This document shows, in pieces, positions 36,046-44,770 of a stretch of 64,000 nucleotides of DNA; within the stretch, counting starts at the first letter, position 1; every line of letters begins with the position of its first letter. The position numbers and the translations under genes are program-made. The stretch comes from Chionoecetes opilio (Eukaryota > Arthropoda > Malacostraca > Decapoda > Majidae), in assembly GCA_016584305.1 (NCBI GenBank), contig JACEEZ010020072.1, positions 152,182 to 216,181 of the forward strand. The letters are read 5' to 3'. Below the pieces are notes generated by a model. That model was given only the letters and a program-made list of their open reading frames with translations. It had not been told where the DNA came from and did no database searches.

Positions 36046-36575
36046 CAGGACCTGAGCTGTACTCATGTGTCCTGTCTCCGTATATACATGTGTACCGGGG
36101 GATATTTTATCATGGTTGGGTCACCATCATGAGTGTGTTCTGCTTTTCTAAAGTGTATGGCACCATAGCTGGTATAACGGCCAGGTACTATTATGTGAGT
36201 GGAGGGGAAATTGTGGTACGGGGCCATTTGGGAATATGGTGGTGAGCATTGGAGAGGGCTTTGAGTGGCAAGCAGGGCTACTTGTGGCACCGGGGCCAAT
36301 GTAGGAATGGGGCATTGTGGAATTGGCCATTGTGCATACAGGGCCACTTGGCTTAAGGGACTATATTGGCTCGGTCCAATTGTGCATAAGATATTGTGCT
36401 ACGGGGACAAACTGAGCGTTAATCAAGAGGACTAGTGTACTCATGTGTCTGTCTCCGTAAAAGTGTACAGGGAGGATATTTATCTGGTTGGTCACATGAG
36501 GCTTCGCTTTTCTAAGGTATGGCACCATAGCCGGTAAATAGCACGCCAGCTATATATAAAGTGAGGGGAGGTGGA
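36046..36575. repeat. Direct duplication of about 140 bp
   Basis: 36055-36200 and 36425-36575 share ACTCATGTGTC, GTCTCCGTA, GATATTT, GCTTTTCTAA, GTATGGCACCATAG and GTGAGGGGA-type blocks, with many small deletions in the second copy. Confidence 0.7.
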
Positions 36576-36734
36576 ATATAGAGGGTTTGGGACAGAAGGG
36601 AAATGGTGTAGACATTGGAGAGAGCTGTTGAGTGGAAGTGCCAGGTTGCCGTCCACCGGGACAGGCCAAGGAGAATGGGCAGTGTGTGAAGATTTGGTAA
36701 GCATTAGGGTTAAGGAAGTTGAGTGTTGGAAGTT

Positions 36735-36815
36735 GGAAGCGTATCATTGGCCGTCTAATCCTCATAAAATATTATGGGAAAAACTAACGTTAAACAGAAA
36801 GAAGAAGAAGCTATA
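36735..36815 (+). mobile_element. SINE 3' end (same family as 8998-9305)
   Basis: GGAAGCGTATCATTGGCCGT, CCTCATAAAATATTATGGG and TTAAACAGAAAGAAGAAG match the 3' part of the earlier SINE and end in (GAA)n. Confidence 0.7.
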
Positions 36816-38390
36816 TTATTATAAGTGCTGTGTAGAAGAATACAAAAGTCAATAACTTTCAGCTTGCGTTCCAGGACAAAGACCTGCCACATCCTCCACC
36901 CAAACACTGCACCTACACACCTTGATAGGGTAAAGTCTATTGAAGTTGTATTGGCTTATGACACAACTATAAGTGACAAGCTTAATAAAGTTTGAATTTT
37001 CTTATGACACACACTAAATAAAGGGTGTAAGGGCTATTGAAAGCGTTGTATTTCTTATGAGTCTTAAGGATGGAAGCAGCAGTGCCTGGTATGGGCCACA
37101 CATAGCTACCTATGTGTCACTGTGAGCACTGCCATAATTAGTGTAATGGACACACACTGGCTTGCAGACAGGCAGCCACGGCAGACACACTGTTCCATCT
37201 ATACCCAGGGCTGAGTTTTGGCACTTAGCAGTTATGGCAATAATACTGTCATACGGATACAGATGAACACCTTTTGTGGTTCTTGTTTCACTATTCTAGG
37301 TCAAGTATTTATGAAAATATGAGAGGAAAGACAAGAGATTTTACTTAAAAACCTGACCAGAGACAATCGCCCCTATCAATAAGAGTGTCTAGATGCAGAA
37401 AAATGTTCCTAGGACCAGAAAAATGCCTGAGAATTCCTAGGCAACATATATGAATGCATCTTTATTCTAGGAACATGTCTAGGACTAAATATTCCAAGAG
37501 TACGTTTGGAAGATGCTTTATCTTGTCCCAGGAGTTTTGTAGGAATTAAAATGTCCAACGCGCACCAACATAGACGCCAGCTGAGGACTTTTTGCAAGCG
37601 TAGGAACGTCCTTATTAAACACAATGGCAATAAAGTTATCAGAAACTATCTGGGTGGTGCAGGGCTTATATTTTGTGACAGATAGACGTCCAGTGCAGTC
37701 CAATAGAGGATGCTGGACACATGTTGCGTGGCAGTGATGATTCTATGTTGCGTCTCCTCACTCAGTTTGTAATTTTGACATCTCTTTTCACAATGTTTTT
37801 TAGACCATGAAATGTCAAAGAAAAAAACAGCGTTTACCTGGGAAGAAGCATCCACCCAGCCTGCTGATTTCTCCTGCCCTGAGGATAGCCAGGTCCATGC
37901 CTTTCATGGAGAAATGGATTGTTCTCCGACACTTCTTGAGCAAGAAAAGGTCCATTTAGGTTTTCTCTCGAAAACAGGGACATTTTAAGGAGTGGGCCGG
38001 GCAGCGGTGAAGGAACGGAGCACTTTGTTTACACAGAGGCAAGGGGCGGCGTGCAACAACACAACGCCAGTGGCTATGTACTTCTATATTGATGAACAAT
38101 TAACACATGTGTGAAGTGCGTTAATGATTTCTACATGTTCAGAATAGTATGTATTCATGAATGAATCATGAATGGGAGTCAGGAATGCAGGACATGGTGC
38201 TAATGGAACACATATTCCCTGTTGTCCAGGCAAGCTTACAGCCCTCTGCCTACAGCCCTTGTCAGGGACTCATTCTGTCTATGACTCTTCCACAACCAGC
38301 CTGAAGCTGGTTTACCATCAACCACTGCCAACAGGCAATGTCAAGTGGGCCACCATGCATGGGGATCCACGTAACAATGGAGTCAGGAAC
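36816..38390. other. No gene recognised
   Basis: Open frames on the minus strand at 37409-37855 and on the plus strand at 38172-38399 show no motif I can place. Several CCTAGG/GTCTAG motifs cluster at 37388-37480. Confidence 0.45.
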
Positions 38391-38394
38391 GATT

Positions 38395-38470
38395 CCTAGG
38401 CACAGCATAGAGGAATGGCCCACCCGGGCACCTCCATGTCCATCACCTAAACACCCATGGGATGTTGTCT
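38395..38470 (+). pseudogene. Possible Tc1/mariner-like transposase trace
   Basis: The frame reads EEWPTRAPPCPSPKHPWDVV, which aligns with the DWPxRSPDLxPIExxWD motif around the second catalytic aspartate of Tc1-like transposases at W, P, R, P, P, H, W, D and V. Only about 21 codons match and the catalytic residue is lost, so this is weak. Confidence 0.3.
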
Positions 38471-38527
38471 CTATAATCATCTCCTGTGTACCTAATTACA
38501 CACATATTTTTTTTATTTTTTTTTATT

Positions 38528-38877
38528 TGTGCCTATAGCGCCTGCAGGCAGTGGTGACCCAGGTATCGGATGGTAGGCTCTGGAGGTTCACTTGAGGGCT
38601 GTGATGGTTGGTCCTCGCCCGTGGTGGCGAGGACCACGAGGACCTGTCCGGCGCAGGCAGGATTCTTATAGTGACGCCTGTGATTAGAGGCTCATGCCGC
38701 CCCCCTGTGTCCTCCGATGCACTCGCAATCGAAGGTAGAGTTGATAGACAGGGCATGTGGGTGTTCTTAGGCCACTCGACGGTGCAGAAAGGTTTTGGGT
38801 TTCTTCGGGGATCGAACTCGGGTCACCGAGAATGCCAGTCGGAGACGCTAACCACTCCACTACCGCCTCCCCATACA
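38528..38877 (-). mobile_element. tRNA-derived SINE, full length
   Basis: Minus-strand head GGCGGTAGTGGAGTGGTTAGC and GAGTTCGATCCCC, body GGACACAGGGGGGCGGCATG and GTCACTATAAGAATCCTG, tail AGGCACAAATAAAAAAAA (poly-T at about 38508-38525). Same family as 18773-19127. It carries a small extra inverted motif, CCTCGCCACCACGGGCGAGG. Confidence 0.88.
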
Positions 38878-39828
38878 GCATTGTGATATTGGATGTTTGA
38901 CGTGATCCACCAAGACCACTCATCACTCACACTACCACTGTTCAACACACAACAACTAGGGTGGTCACAGCCTGATTGTGTTATACAGTGGTAGGAGGAG
39001 CCGGGATTGATGGGATGGCTTGCACTAAAGACCAATACTAGGGACTGATACTTGCCTTCCAAACCACTATTACATGACACAAATAAACTTATGAAAAGAG
39101 TAAATAACAAATAACCAGAAATAACTATACCATAAATCGACACAAAAATTAGAAGTGGAAGCCACGAGGTGGATGGCTGGGTGGCCTGGCCTGGTGGAGG
39201 GAGAGCTTGGGGTGGAATGAACGCCACAATGGTCACCACTGTGGCAGGCTCACCAGTAGAATGCTGTGGTGGACACGGCAAACAAGAATGTGATGTACAC
39301 CGTTGTACAGTCAGCCACAACCACATTTCTACATCTTACAACTCTTTCCCATTGTGTGGTCAGCAAAACAGTGTGGCGTTTGTGCCGCCACAGCCCGGCT
39401 CTCCACCACCACATCCCTCCTGCTAGAACAGCCTGCTGATACACAAGGGGAGGCAGGAAGGGCACCATGGTGCACCTGCTGATCTGCTTACACCGCCCGG
39501 CCATCCAGTGATCCAGGAACCTCACCTTGGAAACCTGACATCAACACTGAGTCACTCACGCACACACGTCATCAGCTAACATTCCCTGCTGTCAACTCAC
39601 ACAAGCATGTCACCCACCAATCATGCTCATTTCTACAGGAACTTTGTAATGTTATATAAGACTGCTTGTGGAAGACAGTACACTATATGCACCCTGGCAG
39701 TGCCTTGTATGTGCCTCTATGCCATGTTTGTGGTGCGTTCTGGCAGTCTCCTGGCTTCCCGGTATGGAAACTGATTATCCTATCAGAAGAAAAGTTGAGA
39801 CCTTAACTCCTAGGGTGGCACAGACAGT
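38878..39828. other. No gene recognised
   Basis: The minus-strand frame at 38823-39326 partly covers the SINE and otherwise has no family motif. Confidence 0.5.
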
Positions 39829-39972
39829 CAATGCCTCATGTAAAGGGTGGCACACACAGTCAATGCCTCATGTAAAGGGTGGCACACACAGTCAATGCCT
39901 CATGTAAAGGGTGGCACACACAGTCAATGCCTCATGTAAAGGGTGGCACACACAGTCAATGCCTCAAGCAGT
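39829..39972. repeat. 32-bp tandem repeat, about 4.5 copies
   Basis: Unit GGGTGGCACACACAGTCAAT then GCCTCATGTAAA, nearly identical between copies. Confidence 0.93.
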
Positions 39973-40117
39973 TGTCTGGAAAGCATGAATATTATTAACT
40001 GATATTACTTCCCTGGCCCATTTTTTCTCTTTTTTTTGTGGCCACGGTTTAAATAGATGGAAGGTACTTTCCAACACTTCCTTCAAGTCCAAGTGATGAA
40101 GAAAGATTTTGTTTCCC

Positions 40118-40190
40118 TATAATACAGGAACTACGTGTAGGTCTCACGGCCTCTTGTAGCTTCCTTATTTTCTTATGTTCTTAAATACCT
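40118..40190 (+). mobile_element. CR1-like LINE 3' tail
   Basis: GGAACTACGTGTAGGTCTCA, CGGCCTCTTGTAGCTTCC, then TTATTTTCTTATGTTCTTA on the plus strand. Confidence 0.85.
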
Positions 40191-40289
40191 ATCCTCCTAC
40201 ACCCAGGTATTTCTTCCTAGCAGGCAAAATATCAAACACCAGCCGCAAGTTATGTGGAATCACCAGTTTACTTCGTTTAAATAATATTG

Positions 40290-40490
40290 TCCTGTCATGA
40301 AACAGCCCGTCAGGGTGGCAAGGTTGGTAGCGACGTGAGCTCGCAATGTGCAGCGTCCCTGTGCATTCGGTCAGCGGTTGGAGTCCGCCTAGTTCGTGCT
40401 GACGTGGCGGCGCTTTGTATAGTCAATAACCTTGTAGTTGGTACTTGCAAAGTGTCTAGATAGGATGAAAATCTTATCTTATCTGTCATG
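40290..40490 (+). mobile_element. Probable SINE with (TCTTA)n tail
   Basis: CATTCGGTCAGCGGTTGGAGTC resembles a tRNA T-arm region with a B box, followed by TTGTATAGTCAATAACC and a tail GAAAATCTTATCTTATC. Copies were not found elsewhere in the window, so the call is tentative. Confidence 0.4.
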
Positions 40491-41257
40491 AAACAAAAGT
40501 TTAGCACCAGCCATGTATCATAGCATCTTGTCAGTGTCACCTTGACATGGGGGTCTACAAGCCACACCTTGTGACTGTCTGTCTGTCATAGCACCAAACA
40601 AGGGACACGGCAAGGCAGGGAAAAGAAACCTTCCTCATCAGATGCCACATTCCAACACAACAAATCATCAATAGATAAAAATATTTCCTCCCTTGGATGC
40701 CAAACAGCATGTGGAGGGAGGCACAGGGGCATAAACACTCCTCTCAAGGACGTCCGTATAAACACATGAACACAAGATACCATAAACAACCAGCGGGGGA
40801 AACAGAGGCAAGAGGAAACGTAACAAAATACAAGAAGGAAACAGGCTCATATATACATATTGATAAATAGCAAAATAGCAAATAGATAAATAAATAAATA
40901 TATCAACCCGCCATAAACATAGGAATGACTGATTAGCATCCCGGAGGCAAACAAACCAGAGACAGATTCTGAAGGAGATGAAGAACCAGAGTAACAACAA
41001 CAGAGTAACGGGAAGGGACTCAAGAACCTGTCTGAAAACCAAGGCAAAAAAGAGCACACAAATCTTAAGCGTGGACAAAACGACTGGTCAGGTTGGGATA
41101 GGAGGAAAAAGTTACATCAAAAAGGACAAATGGATGAGGAACAATAACAAATAACCCAGCCAATAAGATCAATAACAAAGCCTAGTCACAAGAGACAACA
41201 AGTCGAGGAGAAGAGAAGCCACTGAGAGTAACACAAGATAGAGTGAGAGAACATAAG
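40491..41257. other. Downstream region of AP-1 sigma
   Basis: It lies downstream of exon 4 on the gene strand and would hold its 3' UTR or a further 3' exon. I found no convincing alternative sigma C-terminus here. Minus-strand frames at 40586-41078 are Cys/Phe/Leu-rich and show no motif. Confidence 0.4.
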
Positions 41258-41325
41258 AAGAACATAAGAAAATAAGGAAGCTACAAGAGGCCGCGAGACC
41301 TACAAGTGGTAGTTCCTGTTACTGA
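41258..41325 (-). mobile_element. CR1-like LINE 3' tail
   Basis: AGAACATAAGAAAATAAGGA then AGCTACAAGAGGCCGCGAGA, truncated after GTTCCTGTTACT. It lies about 150 bp downstream of the AP-1 sigma stop codon. Confidence 0.85.
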
Positions 41326-41470
41326 GAGGGAGAGGGAGGAAGACAGCAGCAGAAGGAAGGCACAGGGAAGTCACAGACAACAGCCTTGGTGACGCCCTAA
41401 GCCAACACTAGCGCCAGGGTGGGCGAGGGTGGCCCCAGGACCCGGCACGAGCCCCTCTCTAGGGGTGGGG

Positions 41471-41641
41471 TCACATCTCGTAGGGAGTGTCCCCATAACT
41501 AACCTCCTGGAGCAGGTCCTGAGCAGCTATGGCCTTGAGCACATTCTTCTTGCTGGTCTCACACACCTCCCCGCCCACCATCAGCTCATCCAGCATGAAG
41601 TAAGCCTTTTCAAAGTTGAAGATGATGTCCAGCTCACAAAC
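41471..41641 (-). CDS. AP-1sigma: AP-1 sigma exon 4, with possible alternative donor
   Basis: The exon starts after acceptor TTGTCTCACAG with [20 protein letters not shown], runs through [19 protein letters not shown] to DLLQE, and reads on to [10 protein letters not shown] and a stop at 41473-41471. Directly after LLQE the sequence is AG|GTTAGT, a good donor at 41503, at the place where vertebrate sigma-1 genes splice to a final exon. The ten-residue tail may therefore be a read-through isoform and the main isoform may use another 3' exon that I could not identify downstream. Confidence 0.88.
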   Translation of the reverse strand, partial: VCELDIIFNFEKAYFMLDELMVGGEVCETSKKNVLKAIAAQDLLQEVSYGDTPYEM

Positions 41642-44600
41642 CTGTGAGACAATGAGGGGCATAAGAACATTATAAATTAAGGAAGCTACAAGAGGCCGGG
41701 AGACCTACACGTGGTAGTTCCTTTGCTTTTCTGAAGGTTTTACTATGTATAAACACCCCTCTCAGGATCATAGATGCTCTCAAGAAGGAAGTTTTTCTTT
41801 TTGTTATACCAGTTTTGTAGAGTAAACATGAGACTGTCATGAGACTGTGACAGACACTCACACAGACAGACAGACACCTATGCATGGTGGCCGGGGTTTA
41901 CTCTACAACAAACAGGTAGCAGAAGAAAAACTGATGTATAGACAAACAAATAAGACGGCATAGCATGAGATGTAAATGCGCGGTAAGACTGTGATTACAT
42001 AATGACTAATAAGAGGGAGTTGGTGATACAGACAGACAGGGTTACAAGGTTACAGTCTCAGGGTTACATTGAGGATGACCCTCAATATAATACAAGCATT
42101 TGGTCTCCAGCTGCCCACATGTACACTATTCAAAACTGGTATGATAAAAAAACCTTCCTTCATGACAGCAGCTATGATCCTGAGAGGGGTGCTTAGACAT
42201 GGTAAAACCTTCAGACAAAACGTTGTGTGACAAAAATGTAGTATGGCAAATTATTTACTTCCACCTCACACTACTTAGACATAACAAAACCTTCATAAAA
42301 CACAAAGACCTTTCTCTACACACACTGCCAAAGTACCTTATGCCACCTGACTTGTATTGGGAGAAAGGCAAGGAAGGAAAAGTAGTATGACAAATTGTTA
42401 CTACCACCACACACTACTTAGACATAACAAAACCTTCAGAAATAGCCAAGACATTTCTCTACACTCACACTGCCAAAGTACTTGTCAAGCAGCTCCACGT
42501 AGCGATGGATCACCTCCAGCGTGATCAGCTCGTTGTCCTGCTGCTCAATGGCACAGCAGAAGTACAGCGAGGCGTACCTGTAACAACACATGCCAGGAAT
42601 TACTAATAACAACATAAGGAAGCTACAAGAGGCTGTGAGACCTACACGAGGTAGTTCCTGTTTCTTAACACTATCTACATCCACCTTTCATCCCCATCCA
42701 TGAATTTATCCAGCCTCCTTTTAAAGCTCCCTATTGACTCCGTCCGCACTAACTACCTGACAACCGAGTCCATTCCAATCATTTACCACCCTATTTGTGA
42801 ACCAGTTTCTCCCTATTTCCTTCTTAAATATACGCTTTTCCAGCTTGAATCCGTTACTTCTTGTTCTACCCCGATTAATAGCCGTAAGAACTTTTCCTAC
42901 ATCTCCTTTATTGTATCCCTTTAACCATTTCAAAAATTCTTTCAGATCGCCCCTTACTCAACAACGCCTCAAGAGTGAGTGTAAATTTAATAGCTTCAAT
43001 CTCTTCTCATAACTAAAGTTAAGCATCCCCTGATATCAACAGTGTCTGTGAAGTACTACTCACCTTTTGTACACAATTTTGAGGTCCCGCCACTCGAGGA
43101 AGGAGGACATCTTGGGTTTCCGGGCCAGGATGGTGGAGATCAACTCTCTCGTGATCTTCTTCTTCAGCTTGTCGGGGTGGGCCTCGTACCACTTTTGGAG
43201 GCGCAGCTTGCCCTGGCGGCTGAACAACAACATAAACTGCATCTGTAGCAACAAAACAAAACACAAGGTGAGGTTCCACAGCAGAGATGAGCTGTGATAT
43301 GGTAAGGACATGGGAGGGGAGGGAGGGGACATGGATTGACAAGGAACTCTTCTCTCTCTCTCTTCCCAAAAATAATATCTAACCTACACATTATGTATAA
43401 TGATAATAAGAGTAAGAATAATTTAATATTATCATTACTATTATTGTTATTACTGTTGGATATTGTATTGTACGGGAACAGTGTAATTTATGTACATGTT
43501 TGGCAACATCGGGTAGCCTGCCTTCCCGCCAGTCAGGTAGCAGGCTGCCAGTCTGTACTGATGCACCACAGGCGTCACACATACCCCACTGTACTGTATG
43601 CCTTTGTCCTCCTCGGAATAAGAACTTACAGGATTTCTAGTGTTTCTGTCCTTTCCGCTCTAACCGTAAGCACGGATACACACATAGGATACAACAAGTG
43701 CTTGTGGGCCCTTCGGACCCACGTATTGATGTTTGTAGTAGTAGTATATATTAGACAACATGTGATTGCAAACTCCAATCGTGTTGTTGCTGTTGTTGGT
43801 CACTGGTCAAAGTGCCTCGGGGTAGACCACATTCCGTGTGATTCCAACACACACACACTCACACAAACGTCCATGAGTCTACTAAGTTTGTGGAATGCGG
43901 CAAGACGTTACCGCAGAGTTTTTCCTGTAATCTAATACTCCTAGTGTTTTTAGCCCAAAACCCCCCTTCAAAATTATTCAACCGACAGGGACCAAGCCGC
44001 TTACCACCTACGATTTATTTGCAATTTTTTAAGCCTACTCTCATCAAAATTGAATTTACAGTTTCCGCTACCCAAAACAGACAGACAGACAGACACACAC
44101 ACACACACACACGGCTACTCCTATAGTATATTAGATTAACATTATTATCATTACTATCATCATCATTATTTTTATCTCTAATACTAAATTCTTGACTTAA
44201 ATGACACTGTAACATAAGAACATAAGAAAATAAGGAAGCTACAAGAGGCAGGGAGACCTACACGTGGTAGTTCATGCTACTTAACACTAGCTACACCCAC
44301 CTATCATCCCCATCCATAAATTTATCCACCCAGAATTAAAAATATAATAAGGAGAAACTGGTTCACAAATAGGGTGGTAAATGATTGGAATGAACTCAGT
44401 CATGGGGAGTCAATAAGGAGTTAGTGCAGAGTCAATAAGGAGTTAGTGCGGAGTCAATAAGGAGTTTTAAAAGGAGGCTAGACAGTGACATGGATGGGGA
44501 TGAAAGGTAGGTAGTGTTAAGGTAGATGTAGGTAGTGTTAAGTAACAGGAACTACCACGTGTAGGTCTCCCGGCTTCTTGTAGCTTCCTTATTTTCTTAT

Positions 44601-44708
44601 ATGACTGAGGAATATTTTAATGCATCTGCTTAATGTTTATGTTTGCAAATATAACTCCAGCAGTTTAGAAGACTTATTAATGTTGTTAAGATGTATAACA
44701 CTCACCAT
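41471..44708 (-). CDS. AP-1sigma: AP-1 clathrin adaptor complex, sigma subunit (four coding exons)
   Basis: Small sigma subunit of the heterotetrameric AP-1 adaptor, which with gamma, beta1 and mu1 recruits clathrin and sorts cargo between trans-Golgi and endosomes; sigma with gamma binds acidic dileucine signals. Coding joins on the minus strand: 44708-44706, 43242-43064, 42577-42469, 41641-41471, giving 153 residues (family about 157). The protein starts [20 protein letters not shown] and continues through [66 protein letters not shown] and [10 protein letters not shown], all family hallmarks forming the longin-like fold. All three introns (1463, 486 and 827 bp) are GT-AG. The frame is intact, with no stop or indel. 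The AAQDLLQE ending resembles arthropod sigma-1. Intron 2 is almost wholly LINE tail. The C-terminus may be an alternative form (see exon 4). Family identity is near certain; the splice model is inferred from sequence only. Confidence 0.95.
41658..41728 (-). mobile_element. CR1-like LINE 3' tail in AP-1 sigma intron 3
   Basis: GGGCATAAGAACATTATAAA then AGGAAGCTACAAGAGGCCGG and CTACACGTGGTAGTTCC. Same orientation as the gene, within 20 bp of the exon 4 acceptor. Confidence 0.85.
41729..42214. repeat. Inverted repeat in AP-1 sigma intron 3
   Basis: 41729-41816 and 42133-42214 are inverted copies sharing CCCTCTCAGGATCATAG, GGAAG and ATACCAGTTTTG (inverse CAAAACTGGTAT). Arms of about 85 bp would pair in the pre-mRNA. 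Confidence 0.7.
42240..42485. repeat. Direct duplication overlapping the end of exon 3
   Basis: 42240-42340 and 42384-42485 share AGTATGRCAAATT, CACTACTTAGACATAACAAA, ACCTTCA, TTTCTCTACAC and CACTGCCAAAGTAC. The second copy includes the last 17 bases of exon 3 and its donor; the first is an intronic decoy with a changed donor. Confidence 0.85.
42469..42577 (-). CDS. AP-1sigma: AP-1 sigma exon 3
   Basis: This 109-bp exon completes the split arginine codon and encodes [20 protein letters not shown] and then [16 protein letters not shown]. The acceptor is GTTGTTACAG and the donor is GTGAGTGTAG, immediately after the serine codon. Its last bases and donor region are duplicated imperfectly about 144 bp downstream in intron 3 (42240-42340), where the donor is changed to GTGTGT. 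Confidence 0.93.
42603..43030 (-). pseudogene. CR1-like LINE 3' end with ORF2 C-terminus, fills AP-1 sigma intron 2
   Basis: Longest member of the family. On the minus strand it reads [36 protein letters not shown] and [20 protein letters not shown], i.e. the GY-KGD, TRS-G-KL, F-NRVV--WN-L block at the C-terminus of CR1-like ORF2. It then passes through the tail ACAGGAACTACCTCGTGTAG to TTATGTTGTTAT. It occupies about 430 of the 486 bp of the intron, leaving only the splice sites outside. Confidence 0.85.
43064..43242 (-). CDS. AP-1sigma: AP-1 sigma exon 2
   Basis: This 179-bp exon carries the N-terminal half of the sigma fold, from [10 protein letters not shown] to LKIVYK, and ends inside an arginine codon (AG|G). 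The acceptor is TTTGTTGCTACAG directly before its ATG, and the donor is GTGAGTAGT. An in-frame methionine stands at both its first and fourth codons, so translation could also begin here if exon 1 were skipped. It lies between two introns rich in LINE tails. Confidence 0.93.
43243..44211. other. AP-1 sigma intron 1, proximal part
   Basis: No gene is recognised. The plus-strand frame 43336-43935 is antisense to the intron, starts in low-complexity sequence and has no motif. (CA)n at 44094-44111. Confidence 0.5.
44212..44332 (-). mobile_element. CR1-like LINE 3' tail in AP-1 sigma intron 1
   Basis: AACATAAGAACATAAGAAAA then AGCTACAAGAGGCAGGGAGA, running to CATCCCCATCCATAAATTTA. Confidence 0.85.
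44333..44602 (+). pseudogene. CR1-like LINE 3' end, inverted relative to its neighbour
   Basis: The plus strand reads [17 protein letters not shown], then a threefold AGTCAATAAGGAGTTAGTGC block, then the tail GGAACTACCACGTGTAGGTC and TTGTAGCTTCCTTATTTTC. It lies directly against an oppositely oriented copy (44212-44332), so the two 3' tails form an inverted pair in the intron. Confidence 0.85.
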
Positions 44709-44770
44709 GTATTGTCTGGTGGCTTTCCTGTGGCTGGCTGCTAACACTTCACCATCCTCCGCAGGGAACT
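44706..44770 (-). CDS. AP-1sigma: AP-1 sigma exon 1: 5' leader and initiator ATG only
   Basis: On the minus strand the ATG at 44708-44706 is followed at once by a strong donor, GTGAGTGTT. The exon therefore contributes a single methionine, which joins the second exon beginning ATGCAGTTT to give an MM start, as I recall for insect and vertebrate sigma-1. A likely acceptor, ATTTTCCAG, ends at 44771, so this may be an internal exon preceded by a non-coding exon outside the recognised part. The leader is open in frame with the ATG back to that acceptor (about 20 codons). The donor and ATG placement are well supported; the 5' boundary is only inferred. Confidence 0.75.

Noticed and set aside
34661..36245. 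Three overlapping plus-strand frames of 464-524 codons
   Set aside because: They are the three phases of a 20-bp satellite that contains no stop codon in any phase; not evidence of a protein.
37409..37855. Minus-strand frames as a possible transposase
   Set aside because: I could not match any motif; reported only as unrecognised DNA.
38823..39326. 167-codon minus-strand frame
   Set aside because: Its downstream part lies in a SINE and the rest has no motif.
40586..41078. Minus-strand frames downstream of AP-1 sigma as its last exon
   Set aside because: No resemblance to a sigma C-terminus and no acceptor in the right phase that I could find.
43336..43935. 199-codon plus-strand frame antisense to AP-1 sigma intron 1
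   Set aside because: Begins in simple sequence, has leucine runs from ATT/TTA repeats, and shows no family motif or codon pattern.
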